From Rhizoclosmatium globosum (Eukaryota > Chytridiomycota > Chytridiomycetes > Chytridiales > Chytriomycetaceae): DNA of 64,000 bases. Below the pieces are notes generated by a model that was given only the letters and a program-made list of their open reading frames with translations, searched no databases and was not told the DNA's origin. Location of the stretch: positions 1 through 64,000 of the forward strand of contig MCGO01000201.1 of the NCBI GenBank assembly GCA_002104985.1. The letters run 5' to 3'. The position numbers and the translations under genes were made by a program. This document shows, one piece after another, positions 1 to 13,500 of the stretch. The stretch's first letter is position 1; the number at the start of each line of letters is the position of its first letter.

Positions 1-55
1 CTCACCACTCTCTTGTCCAGGCACAACTTTTGGTCAACGACTGACGACATGCCTC
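1..55. other. Left flank of satellite array
   Basis: These bases do not match the regular satellite unit. They keep a scrambled resemblance to the end of block D and the start of block A (for example ttggtcaacgac against ttggtccaacgc). From about position 56 the sequence joins the regular unit. This is either a degenerate edge unit or unrelated flank. The window is too short on this side to decide. Confidence 0.4.
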
Positions 56-384
56 ACGGGAATGAATAGTTGGAGTGGATATGGACGGGATTCTAGAGAA
101 TTAAGGCGAGTGTGTTTCCCTTGAAGTGTGGCGAGCGAGCCCTTCCTTTCGATTCTGGTTCTGTTCTTGTTTCTTTTCGATCTGCCACCATCTACTCTTT
201 TTTCTACGTCTCCTACTGTAGCTTGCCCTTTCCATTCACAGAATGCGGGACTAACACACTCAATAGACTCCTTGAATCGACTTGGTCCGACGCACTCTCG
301 CTGGTTACTGGAATGAACGAATAGTTGGAGTGGAAATGGACGCGATTCTGGAGCAACAAGGCGAGTGTGTATTCCGTTTAGTGA

Positions 385-740
385 GCGGGGAGCGAGTATA
401 TTAGGCAATACCACCTTGAGTGGCGGCTGTGTCGGTAGTGAACTGCCGGAGCGAGGCCTGAGCGGTGTGTTTAAAGGGTGAGCGAGTATATTAGGCAATA
501 CCACCTTGAGTGGCGGCTGTGTCGGTAGTGAACTGCCGGAGCGAGGCCTGAGCGGTTGTGTTTAAAGGGTGAGCGAGTATATTAGGCAATACCACCTTGA
601 GTGGCGGCTGTGTCGGTAGTGAACTGCCGGAGCGAGGCCTGAGCGGTGTGTTTAAAGGGTGAGCGAGTATATTAGGCAATACCACCTTGAGTGGCGGCTG
701 TGTCGGTAGTGAACTGCCGGAGCGAGGCCTGAGCGGTGTG
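385..740. repeat. Block C sub-repeat, four tandem copies in first unit
   Basis: A 93 bp element containing ttgagtggcggctgtgtcgg recurs near 413, 506, 600 and 693. One copy has an added T (gcggttgtg). This is the largest C block in the array; other units have one, two or three copies, about 54 in total. Because 93 is divisible by three and the minus strand lacks stops, the block extends minus-strand open frames of 31 residues per copy. That openness is probably incidental. Confidence 0.93.
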
Positions 741-3542
741 ATTAGTGGGACTTCACTTTATGTGATTTTATAGTTTACTTTTTGTTGTGTTTCTACTTCA
801 TCTTCTTCCCTCCCCCTATCATCTCACTTTGCCAGGACTAACACACTCAATAGGCTCCTTGAATCGACTTGGTCCAACGCGCTCTCGCTGGTTACTGGAA
901 TGAATAGTTGGAGTGGAAATGGACGCGATTCTGGGGAATTAAGGCGAGTGTGTTTCCCTTGAAGTGTGGCGAGCGAGCCCTTCCTTTCGATTCTGGTTCT
1001 GTTCTTGTTTCTTTTCGATCTGCCACCATCTACTCTTTTTTCTACGTCTCCTACTGTAGCTTGCCCTTTCCATTCACAGAATGCGGGACTAACACACTCA
1101 ATAGACTCCTTGAATCGACTTGGTCCGACGCACTCTCGCTGGTTACTGGAATGAACGAATAGTTGGAGTGGAAATGGACGCGATTCTGGAGCAACAAGGC
1201 GAGTGTGTATTCCGGTTTAGTGAGCGGGGAGCGAGTTCATAAGGCAATACCACCTTGAGTGGCGGCTGTGTCGGTAGTGAACTGCCGGAGCGAGGCCTGA
1301 GCGGTGTGTTTAAAGGGTGAGCGAGTATATTAGGCAATACCACCTTGAGTGGCGGCTGTGTCGGTAGTGAACTGCCGGAGCGAGGCCTGAGCGGTGTGAT
1401 TAGTGGGACTTCACTTTATGTGATTTTATAGTTTACTTTTTGTTGTGTTTCTACTTCATCTTCTTCCCTCCCCCTATCATCTCACTTTGCCAGACTAACA
1501 CACTCAATAGGCTCCTTGAATCGACTTGGTCCAACGCGCTCTTGCTGGTTACTGGAATGAATAGTCGGAGTGGATATGGACGCGATTCTGGGAATTAAGG
1601 CGAGTGTGTTTCCCTTGAAGTGTGGCGAGCGAGCCCTTCCTTTCGATTCTGGTTCTGTTCTTGTTTCTTTTCGATCTGCCACCATCTACTCTTTTTTCTA
1701 CGTCTCCTACTGTAGCTTGCCCTTTCCATTCACAGAATGCGGGACTAACACACTCAATAGACTCCTTGAATCGACTTGGTCCGACGCACTCTCGCTGGTT
1801 ACTGGAATGAACGAATAATAGTTGGAGTGGAAATGGACGCGATTCTGGAGCAACAAGGCGAGTGTGTATTCCGGTTTAGTGAGCGGGGAGCGAGTTCATA
1901 AGGCAATACCACCTTGAGTGGCGGCTGTGTCGGTAGTGAACTGCCGGAGCGAGGCCTGAGCGGTGTGTTTAAAGGGTGAGCGAGTATATTAGGCAATACC
2001 ACCTTGAGTGGCGGCTGTGTCGGTAGTGAACTGCCGGAGCGAGGCCTGAGCGGTGTGATTAGTGGGACTTCACTTTATGTGATTTTATAGTTTACTTTTT
2101 GTTGTGTTTCTACTTCATCTTCTTCCCTCCCCCTATCATCTCACTTTGCCAGGACTAACACACTCAATAGGCTCCTTGAATCGACTTGGTCCAACGCGCT
2201 CTTGCTGGTTACTGGAATGAATAGTCGGAGTGGATATGGACGCGATTCTGGGGAATTAAGGCGAGTGTGTTTCCCTTGAAGTGTGGCGAGCGAGCCCTTC
2301 CTTTCGATTCTGGTTCTGTTCTTGTTTCTTTTCGATCTGCCACCATCTACTCTTTTTTCTACGTCTCCTACTGTAGCTTGCCCTTTCCATTCACAGAATG
2401 CGGACTAACACACTCAATAGACTCCTTGAATCGACTTGGTCCGACGCACTCTCGCTGGTTACTGGAATGAACGAATAATAGTTGGAGTGGAAATGGACGC
2501 GATTCTGGAGCAACAAGGCGAGTGTGTATTCCGGTTTAGTGAGCGGGGAGCGAGTTCATAAGGCAATACCACCTTGAGTGGCGGCTGTGTCGGTAGTGAA
2601 CTGCCGGAGCGAGGCCTGAGCGGTGTGTTTAAAGGGTGAGCGAGTATATTAGGCAATACCACCTTGAGTGGCGGCTGTGTCGGTAGTGAACTGCCGGAGC
2701 GAGGCCTGAGCGGTGTGTTTAAAGGGTGAGCGAGTATATTAGGCAATACCACCTTGAGTGGCGGCTGTGTCGGTAGTGAACTGCCGGAGCGAGGCCTGAG
2801 CGGTGTGATTAGTGGGACTTCACTTTATGTGATTTTATAGTTTACTTTTTGTTGTGTTTCTACTTCATCTTCTTCCCTCCCCCTATCATCTCACTTTGCC
2901 AGGACTAACACACTCAATAGGCTCCTTGAATCGACTTGGTCCAACGCGCTCTTGCTGGTTACTGGAATGAATAGTCGGAGTGGATATGGACGCGATTCTG
3001 GGGAATTAAGGCGAGTGTGTTTCCCTTGAAGTGTGGCGAGCGAGCCCTTCCTTTCGATTCTGGTTCTGTTCTTGTTTCTTTTCGATCTGCCACCATCTAC
3101 TCTTTTTTCTACGTCTCCTACTGTAGCTTGCCCTTTCCATTCACAGAATGCGGGACTAACACACTCAATAGACTCCTTGAATCGACTTGGTCCGACGCAC
3201 TCTCGCTGGTTACTGGAATGAACGAATAGTTGGAGTGGAAATGGACGCGATTCTGGAGCAACAAGGCGAGTGTGTATTCCGGTTTAGTGAGCGGGGAGCG
3301 AGTTCATAAGGCAATACCACCTTGAGTGGCGGCTGTGTCGGTAGTGAACTGCCGGAGCGAGGCCTGAGCGGTGTGTTTAAAGGGTGAGCGAGTATATTAG
3401 GCAATACCACCTTGAGTGGCGGCTGTGTCGGTAGTGAACTGCCGGAGCGAGGCCTGAGCGGTGTGATTAGTGGGACTTCACTTTATGTGATTTTATAGTT
3501 TACTTTTGTTGTGTTTCTACTTCATCTTCTTCCCTCCCCCTA

Positions 3543-4118
3543 TCATCTCACTTTGCCAGGACTAACACACTCAATAGGCTCCTTGAATCGACTTGGTCCA
3601 ACGCGCTCTTGCTGGTTACTGGAATGAATAGTCGGAGTGGATATGGACGCGATTCTGGGAATTAAGGCGAGTGTGTTTCCCTTGAAGTGTGGCGAGCGAG
3701 CCTTCCTTTCGATTCTGGTTCTGTTCTTGTTTCTTTTCGATCTGCCACCATCTACTCTTTTTTCTACGTCTCTACTGTAGCTTGCCTTTCCATTCACAGA
3801 ATGCGGGACTAACACACTCAATAGACTCCTTGATCGACTTGGTCCGACGCATCTCGTGGTTACTGGAATGAACGATAGTTGGAGTGGAAATGGACGCGAT
3901 TCTGGAGCAACAAGGCGAGTGTGTATTCCGGTTTAGTGAGCGGGGAGCGAGTTCATAAGGCAATACCACCTTGAGTGGCGGCTGTGTCGGTAGTGAACTG
4001 CCGGAGCGAGGCCTGAGCGGTGTGATTAGTGGGACTTCACTTTATGTGATTTTATAGTTTACTTTTTGTTGTGTTTCTACTTCATCTTCTTCCCTCCCCC
4101 TATCATCTCACTTTGCCA
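3543..4118. repeat. Satellite unit 6: one C copy and clustered deletions
   Basis: This unit has a single C copy. Between about 3650 and 3880 it differs from every neighbour by a series of single-base losses, for example agcgagcctt for agcgagccctt, tctctactg for tctcctactg, cttgcctttcc for cttgccctttcc, and ccttgatcg for ccttgaatcg. A burst of this density in an otherwise homogeneous array looks like uncorrected read error more than biology. Confidence 0.75.
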
Positions 4119-6935
4119 GGACTAACACACTCAATAGGCTCCTTGAATCGACTTGGTCCAACGCGCTCTCGCTGGTTACTGGAATGAATAGTTGGAGTGG
4201 AAATGGACGCGATTCTGGGGAATTAAGGCGAGTGTGTTTCCCTTGAAGTGTGGCGAGCGAGCCCTTCCTTTCGATTCTGTTCTGTTCTTGTTTCTTTTCG
4301 ATCTGCCACCATCTACTCTTTTTTCTACGTCTCCTACTGTAGCTTGCCCTTTCCATTCACAGAATGCGGGACTAACACACTCAATAGACTCCTTGAATCG
4401 ACTTGGTCCGACGCACTCTCGCTGGTTACTGGAATGAACGAATAGTTGGAGTGGAAATGGACGCGATTCTGGAGCAACAAGGCGAGTGTGTATTCCGGTT
4501 TAGTGAGCGGGGAGCGAGTTCATAAGGCAATACCACCTTGAGTGGCGGCTGTGTCGGTAGTGAACTGCCGGAGCGAGGCCTGAGCGGTGTGTTTAAAGGG
4601 TGAGCGAGTATATTAGGCAATACCACCTTGAGTGGCGGCTGTGTCGGTAGTGAACTGCCGGAGCGAGGCCTGAGCGGTGTGATTAGTGGGACTTCACTTT
4701 ATGTGATTTTATAGTTTACTTTTTGTTGTGTTTCTACTTCATCTTCTTCCCTCCCCTATCATCTCACTTTGCCAGGACTAACACACTCAATAGGCTCCTT
4801 GAATCGACTTGGTCCAACGCGCTCTCGCTGGTTACTGGAATGAATAGTTGGAGTGGAAATGGACGCGATTCTGGGAATTAAGGCGAGTGTGTTTCCCTTG
4901 AAGTGTGGCGAGCGAGCCTTCCTTTCGATTCTGGTTCTGTTCTTGTTTCTTTTCGATCTGCCACCATCTACTCTTTTTTCTACGTCTCCTACTGTAGCTT
5001 GCCCTTTCCATTCACAGAATGCGGGACTAACACACTCAATAGACTCCTTGAATCGACTTGGTCCGACGCACTCTCGCTGGTTACTGGAATGAACGAATAA
5101 TAGTTGGAGTGGAAATGGACGCGATTCTGGAGCAACAAGGCGAGTGTGTATTCCGGTTTAGTGAGCGGGGAGCGAGTTCATAAGGCAATACCACCTTGAG
5201 TGGCGGCTGTGTCGGTAGTGAACTGCCGGAGCGAGGCCTGAGCGGTGTGTTTAAAGGGTGAGCGAGTATATTAGGCAATACCACCTTGAGTGGCGGCTGT
5301 GTCGGTAGTGAACTGCCGGAGCGAGGCCTGAGCGGTGTGATTAGTGGGACTTCACTTTATGTGATTTTATAGTTTACTTTTTGTTGTGTTTCTACTTCAT
5401 CTTCTTCCCTCCCCCTATCATCTCACTTTGCCAGGACTAACACACTCAATAGGCTCCTTGAATCGACTTGGTCCAACGCGCTCTTGCTGGTTACTGGAAT
5501 GAATAGTCGGAGTGGATATGGACGCGATTCTGGGGAATTAAGGCGAGTGTGTTTCCCTTGAAGTGTGGCGAGCGAGCCCTTCCTTTCGATTCTGGTTCTG
5601 TTCTTGTTTCTTTTCGATCTGCCACCATCTACTCTTTTTTCTACGTCTCCTACTGTAGCTTGCCCTTTCCATTCACAGAATGCGGGACTAACACACTCAA
5701 TAGACTCCTTGAATCGACTTGGTCCGACGCACTCTCGCTGGTTACTGGAATGAACGAATATAGTTGGAGTGGAAATGGACGCGATTCTGGAGCAACAAGG
5801 CGAGTGTGTATTCCGGTTTAGTGAGCGGGGAGCGAGTTCATAAGGCAATACCACCTTGAGTGGCGGCTGTGTCGGTAGTGAACTGCCGGAGCGAGGCCTG
5901 AGCGGTGTGTTTAAAGGGTGAGCGAGTATATTAGGCAATACCACCTTGAGTGGCGGCTGTGTCGGTAGTGAACTGCCGGAGCGAGGCCTGAGCGGTGTGT
6001 TTAAAGGGTGAGCGAGTATATTAGGCAATACCACCTTGAGTGGCGGCTGTGTCGGTAGTGAACTGCCGGAGCGAGGCCTGAGCGGTGTGATTAGTGGGAC
6101 TTCACTTTATGTGATTTTATAGTTTACTTTTTGTTGTGTTTCTACTTCATCTTCTTCCCTCCCCCTATCATCTCACTTTGCCAGGACTAACACACTCAAT
6201 AGGCTCCTTGAATCGACTTGGTCCAACGCGCTCTCGCTGGTTACTGGAATGAATAGTTGGAGTGGAAATGGACGCGATTCTGGGGAATTAAGGCGAGTGT
6301 GTTTCCCTTGAAGTGTGGCGAGCGAGCCCTTCCTTTCGATTCTGGTTCTGTTCTTGTTTCTTTTCGATCTGCCACCATCTACTCTTTTTTCTACGTCTCC
6401 TACTGTAGCTTGCCCTTTCCATTCACAGAATGCGGGACTAACACACTCAATAGACTCCTTGAATCGACTTGGTCCGACGCACTCTCGCTGGTTACTGGAA
6501 TGAACGAATAATAGTTGGAGTGGAAATGGACGCGATTCTGGAGCAACAAGGCGAGTGTGTATTCCGGTTTAGTGAGCGGGGAGCGAGTTCATAAGGCAAT
6601 ACCACCTTGAGTGGCGGCTGTGTCGGTAGTGAACTGCCGGAGCGAGGCCTGAGCGGTGTGTTTAAAGGGTGAGCGAGTATATTAGGCAATACCACCTTGA
6701 GTGGCGGCTGTGTCGGTAGTGAACTGCCGGAGCGAGGCCTGAGCGGTGTGTTTAAAGGGTGAGCGAGTATATTAGGCAATACCACCTTGAGTGGCGGCTG
6801 TGTCGGTAGTGAACTGCCGGAGCGAGGCCTGAGCGGTGTGATTAGTGGGACTTCACTTTATGTGATTTTATAGTTTACTTTTTGTTGTGTTTCTACTTCA
6901 TCTTCTTCCCTCCCCCTATCATCTCACTTTGCCAG

Positions 6936-7593
6936 GACTAACACACTCAATAGGCTCCTTGAATCGACTTGGTCCAACGCGCTCTCGCTGGTTACTGGAA
7001 TGAATAGTTGGAGTGGAAATGGACGCGATTCTGGGGAATTAAGGCGAGTGTGTTTCCCTTGAAGTGTGGCGAGCGAGCCCTTCCTTTCGATTCTGGTTCT
7101 GTTCTTGTTTCTTTTCGATCTGCCACCATCTACTCTTTTTTCTACGTCTCCTACTGTAGCTTGCCCTTTCCATTCACAGAATGCGGGACTAACACACTCA
7201 ATAGACTCCTTGAATCGACTTGGTCCGACGCACTCTCGCTGGTTACTGGAATGAACGAATAGTTGGAGTGGAAATGGACGCGATTCTGGAGCAACAAGGC
7301 GAGTGTGTATTCCGGTTTAGTGAGCGGGGAGCGAGTTCATAAGGCAATACCACCTTGAGTGGCGGCTGTGTCGGTAGTGAACTGCCGGAGCGAGGCCTGA
7401 GCGGTGTGTTTAAAGGGTGAGCGAGTATATTAGGCAATACCACCTTGAGTGGCGGCTGTGTCGGTAGTGAACTGCCGGAGCGAGGCCTGAGCGGTGTGAT
7501 TAGTGGGACTTCACTTTATGTGATTTTATAGTTTACTTTTTGTTGTGTTTCTACTTCATCTTCTTCCCTCCCCCTATCATCTCACTTTGCCAG
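6936..7593. repeat. Representative 658 bp satellite unit (A-B-A'-C-C-D)
   Basis: Block A spans about 6936-7080 and block A' about 7187-7342. Both start with gactaacacactcaatag and share the following ~100 bases almost base for base, so the unit carries an internal direct duplication. Block B, about 7081-7186, is rich in T and C. Two copies of block C follow at about 7343-7497. Block D, about 7498-7593, starts attagtgggacttcac and contains a long pyrimidine stretch. The next unit begins at 7594 with the same bases. Confidence 0.93.
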
Positions 7594-10500
7594 GACTAAC
7601 ACACTCAATAGGCTCCTTGAATCGACTTGGTCCAACGCGCTCTCGCTGGTTACTGGAATGAATAGTTGGAGTGGAAATGGACGCGATTCTGGGGAATTAA
7701 GGCGAGTGTGTTTCCCTTGAAGTGTGGCGAGCGAGCCCTTCCTTTCGATTCTGGTTCTGTTCTTGTTTCTTTTCGATCTGCCACCATCTACTCTTTTTTC
7801 TACGTCTCCTACTGTAGCTTGCCCTTTCCATTCACAGAATGCGGGACTAACACACTCAATAGACTCCTTGAATCGACTTGGTCCGACGCACTCTCGCTGG
7901 TTACTGGAATGAACGAATAGTTGGAGTGGAAATGGACGCGATTCTGGAGCAACAAGGCGAGTGTGTATTCCGGTTTAGTGAGCGGGGAGCGAGTTCATAA
8001 GGCAATACCACCTTGAGTGGCGGCTGTGTCGGTAGTGAACTGCCGGAGCGAGGCCTGAGCGGTGTGTTTAAAGGGTGAGCGAGTATATTAGGCAATACCA
8101 CCTTGAGTGGCGGCTGTGTCGGTAGTGAACTGCCGGAGCGAGGCCTGAGCGGTGTGATTAGTGGGACTTCACTTTATGTGATTTTATAGTTTACTTTTTG
8201 TTGTGTTTCTACTTCATCTTCTTCCCTCCCCCTATCATCTCACTTTGCCAGGACTAACACACTCAATAGGCTCCTTGAATCGACTTGGTCCAACGCGCTC
8301 TCGCTGGTTACTGGAATGAATAGTTGGAGTGGAAATGGACGCGATTCTGGGGAATTAAGGCGAGTGTGTTTCCCTTGAAGTGTGGCGAGCGAGCCCTTCC
8401 TTTCGATTCTGGTTCTGTTCTTGTTTCTTTTCGATCTGCCACCATCTACTCTTTTTTCTACGTCTCCTACTGTAGCTTGCCCTTTCCATTCACAGAATGC
8501 GGGACTAACACACTCAATAGACTCCTTGAATCGACTTGGTCCGACGCACTCTCGCTGGTTACTGGAATGAACGATAATAGTTGGAGTGGAAATGGACGCG
8601 ATTCTGGAGCAACAAGGCGAGTGTGTATTCCGGTTTAGTGAGCGGGGAGCGAGTTCATAAGGCAATACCACCTTGAGTGGCGGCTGTGTCGGTAGTGAAC
8701 TGCCGGAGCGAGGCCTGAGCGGTGTGTTTAAAGGGTGAGCGAGTATATTAGGCAATACCACCTTGAGTGGCGGCTGTGTCGGTAGTGAACTGCCGGAGCG
8801 AGGCCTGAGCGGTGTGTTTAAAGGGTGAGCGAGTATATTAGGCAATACCACCTTGAGTGGCGGCTGTGTCGGTAGTGAACTGCCGGAGCGAGGCCTGAGC
8901 GGTGTGATTAGTGGGACTTCACTTTATGTGATTTTATAGTTTACTTTTTGTTGTGTTTCTACTTCATCTTCTTCCCTCCCCCTATCATCTCACTTTGCCA
9001 GGACTAACACACTCAATAGGCTCCTTGAATCGACTTGGTCCAACGCGCTCTCGCTGGTTACTGGAATGAATAGTTGGAGTGGAAATGGACGCGATTCTGG
9101 GGAATTAAGGCGAGTGTGTTTCCCTTGAAGTGTGGCGAGCGAGCCCTTCCTTTCGATTCTGGTTCTGTTCTTGTTTCTTTTCGATCTGCCACCATCTACT
9201 CTTTTTTCTACGTCTCCTACTGTAGCTTGCCCTTTCCATTCACAGAATGCGGGACTAACACACTCAATAGACTCCTTGAATCGACTTGGTCCGACGCACT
9301 CTCGCTGGTTACTGGAATGAACGAAATAGTTGGAGTGGAAATGGACGCGATTCTGGAGCAACAAGGCGAGTGTGTATTCCGGTTTAGTGAGCGGGGAGCG
9401 AGTTCATAAGGCAATACCACCTTGAGTGGCGGCTGTGTCGGTAGTGAACTGCCGGAGCGAGGCCTGAGCGGTGTGTTTAAAGGGTGAGCGAGTATATTAG
9501 GCAATACCACCTTGAGTGGCGGCTGTGTCGGTAGTGAACTGCCGGAGCGAGGCCTGAGCGGTGTGATTAGTGGGACTTCACTTTATGTGATTTTATAGTT
9601 TACTTTTTGTTGTGTTTCTACTTCATCTTCTTCCCTCCCCCTATCATCTCACTTTGCCAGGACTAACACACTCAATAGGCTCCTTGAATCGACTTGGTCC
9701 AACGCGCTCTCGCTGGTTACTGGAATGAATAGTTGGAGTGGAATGGACGCGATTCTGGGGAATTAAGGCGAGTGTGTTTCCCTTGAAGTGTGGCGAGCGA
9801 GCCCTTCCTTTCGATTCTGGTTCTGTTCTTGTTTCTTTTCGATCTGCCACCATCTACTCTTTTTTCTACGTCTCCTACTGTAGCTTGCCCTTTCCATTCA
9901 CAGAATGCGGGACTAACACACTCAATAGACTCCTTGAATCGACTTGGTCCGACGCACTCTCGCTGGTTACTGGAATGAACGAATAGTTGGAGTGGAAATG
10001 GACGCGATTCTGGAGCAACAAGGCGAGTGTGTATTCCGGTTTAGTGAGCGGGGAGCGAGTTCATAAGGCAATACCACCTTGAGTGGCGGCTGTGTCGGTA
10101 GTGAACTGCCGGAGCGAGGCCTGAGCGGTGTGTTTAAAGGGTGAGCGAGTATATTAGGCAATACCACCTTGAGTGGCGGCTGTGTCGGTAGTGAACTGCC
10201 GGAGCGAGGCCTGAGCGGTGTGATTAGTGGGACTTCACTTTATGTGATTTTATAGTTTACTTTTTGTTGTGTTTCTACTTCATCTTCTTCCCTCCCCCTA
10301 TCATCTCACTTTGCCAGGACTAACACACTCAATAGGCTCCTTGAATCGACTTGGTCCAACGCGCTCTTGCTGGTTACTGGAATGAATAGTCGGAGTGGAT
10401 ATGGACGCGATTCTGGGGAATTAAGGCGAGTGTGTTTCCCTTGAAGTGTGGCGAGCGAGCCCTTCCTTTCGATTCTGGTTCTGTTCTTGTTTCTTTTCGA

Positions 10501-13500
10501 TCTGCCACCATCTACTCTTTTTTCTACGTCTCCTACTGTAGCTTGCCCTTTCCATTCACAGAATGCGGGACTAACACACTCAATAGACTCCTTGAATCGA
10601 CTTGGTCCGACGCACTCTCGCTGGTTACTGGAATGAACGAATAGTTGGAGTGGAAATGGACGCGATTCTGGAGCAACAAGGCGAGTGTGTATTCCGGTTT
10701 AGTGAGCGGGGAGCGAGTTCATAAGGCAATACCACCTTGAGTGGCGGCTGTGTCGGTAGTGAACTGCCGGAGCGAGGCCTGAGCGGTGTGTTTAAAGGGT
10801 GAGCGAGTATATTAGGCAATACCACCTTGAGTGGCGGCTGTGTCGGTAGTGAACTGCCGGAGCGAGGCCTGAGCGGTGTGATTAGTGGGACTTCACTTTA
10901 TGTGATTTTATAGTTTACTTTTTGTTGTGTTTCTACTTCATCTTCTTCCCTCCCCCTATCATCTCACTTTGCCAGGACTAACACACTCAATAGGCTCCTT
11001 GAATCGACTTGGTCCAACGCGCTCTTGCTGGTTACTGGAATGAATAGTCGGAGTGGATATGGACGCGATTCTGGGGAATTAAGGCGAGTGTGTTTCCCTT
11101 GAAGTGTGGCGAGCGAGCCCTTCCTTTCGATTCTGGTTCTGTTCTTGTTTCTTTTCGATCTGCCACCATCTACTCTTTTTTCTACGTCTCCTACTGTAGC
11201 TTGCCCTTTCCATTCACAGAATGCGGGACTAACACACTCAATAGACTCCTTGAATCGACTTGGTCCGACGCACTCTCGCTGGTTACTGGAATGAACGAAT
11301 AATAGTTGGAGTGGAAATGGACGCGATTCTGGAGCAACAAGGCGAGTGTGTATTCCGGTTTAGTGAGCGGGGAGCGAGTTCATAAGGCAATACCACCTTG
11401 AGTGGCGGCTGTGTCGGTAGTGAACTGCCGGAGCGAGGCCTGAGCGGTGTGTTTAAAGGGTGAGCGAGTATATTAGGCAATACCACCTTGAGTGGCGGCT
11501 GTGTCGGTAGTGAACTGCCGGAGCGAGGCCTGAGCGGTGTGTTTAAAGGGTGAGCGAGTATATTAGGCAATACCACCTTGAGTGGCGGCTGTGTCGGTAG
11601 TGAACTGCCGGAGCGAGGCCTGAGCGGTGTGATTAGTGGGACTTCACTTTATGTGATTTTATAGTTTACTTTTTGTTGTGTTTCTACTTCATCTTCTTCC
11701 CTCCCCCTATCATCTCACTTTGCCAGGACTAACACACTCAATAGGCTCCTTGAATCGACTTGGTCCAACGCGCTCTCGCTGGTTACTGGAATGAATAGTT
11801 GGAGTGGAAATGGACGCGATTCTGGGGAATTAAGGCGAGTGTGTTTCCCTTGAAGTGTGGCGAGCGAGCCCTTCCTTTCGATTCTGGTTCTGTTCTTGTT
11901 TCTTTTCGATCTGCCACCATCTACTCTTTTTTCTACGTCTCCTACTGTAGCTTGCCCTTTCCATTCACAGAATGCGGGACTAACACACTCAATAGACTCC
12001 TTGAATCGACTTGGTCCGACGCACTCTCGCTGGTTACTGGAATGAACGAATAGTTGGAGTGGAAATGGACGCGATTTGGAGCAACAAGGCGAGTGTGTAT
12101 TCCGGTTTAGTGAGCGGGGAGCGAGTTCATAAGGCAATACCACCTTGAGTGGCGGCTGTGTCGGTAGTGAACTGCCGGAGCGAGGCCTGAGCGGTGTGTT
12201 TTAAAGGGTGAGCGAGTATATTAGGCAATACCACCTTGAGTGGCGGCTGTGTCGGTAGTGAACTGCCGGAGCGAGGCCTGAGCGGTGTGATTAGTGGGAC
12301 TTCACTTTATGTGATTTTATAGTTTACTTTTTGTTGTGTTTACTCTTCATCTTCTTCCCTCCCCCTATCATCTCACTTTGCCAGGACTAACACACTCAAT
12401 AGGCTCCTTGAATCGACTTGGTCCAACCGCTCTTGCTGGTTACTGGAATGAATAGTCGGAGTGGATATGGACGCGATTCTGGGGAATTAAGGCGAGTGTG
12501 TTTTCCCTTGAAGTGTGGCGAGCGAGCCCTTCCTTTCGATTCTGGTTCTGTTCTTGTTTCTTTTCGATCTGCCACCATCTACTCTTTTTTCTACGTCTCC
12601 TACTGTAGCTTGCCCTTTCCATTCACAGAATGCGGGACTAACACACTCAATAGACTCCTTGAATCGACTTGGTCCGACGCACTCTCGCTGGTTACTGGAA
12701 TGAACGAATAATAGTTGGAGTGGAAATGGACGCGATTCTGGAGCAACAAGGCGAGTGTGTATTCCGGTTTAGTGAGCGGGGAGCGAGTTCATAAGGCAAT
12801 ACCACCTTGAGTGGCGGCTGTGTCGGTAGTGAACTGCCGGAGCGAGGCCTGAGCGGTGTGTTTAAAGGGTGAGCGAGTATATTAGGCAATACCACCTTGA
12901 GTGGCGGCTGTGTCGGTAGTGAACTGCCGGAGCGAGGCCTGAGCGGTGTGATTAGTGGGACTTCACTTTATGTGATTTTATAGTTTACTTTTTGTTGTGT
13001 TTCTACTTCATCTTCTTCCCTCCCCCTATCATCTCACTTTGCCAGGACTAACACACTCAATAGGCTCCTTGAATCGACTTGGTCCAACGCGCTCTCGCTG
13101 GTTACTGGAATGAATAGTTGGAGTGGAAATGGACGCGATTCTGGGGAATTAAGGCGAGTGTGTTTCCCTTGAAGTGTGGCGAGCGAGCCCTTCCTTTCGA
13201 TTCTGGTTCTGTTCTTGTTTCTTTTCGATCTGCCACCATCTACTCTTTTTTCTACGTCTCCTACTGTAGCTTGCCCTTTCCATTCACAGAATGCGGGACT
13301 AACACACTCAATAGACTCCTTGAATCGACTTGGTCCGACGCACTCTCGCTGGTTACTGGAATGAACGAATAGTTGGAGTGGAAATGGACGCGATTCTGGA
13401 GCAACAAGGCGAGTGTGTATTCCGGTTTAGTGAGCGGGGAGCGAGTTCATAAGGCAATACCACCTTGAGTGGCGGCTGTGTCGGTAGTGAACTGCCGGAG

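Noticed and set aside
5423..6034. Minus-strand open frame of 203 codons in the satellite (also at 8240-8851)
   Set aside because: It exists only because the 93 bp block is divisible by three and lacks stops. The same region is broken in most units by junction variants, and the unit length itself is not a multiple of three. No protein family resemblance.
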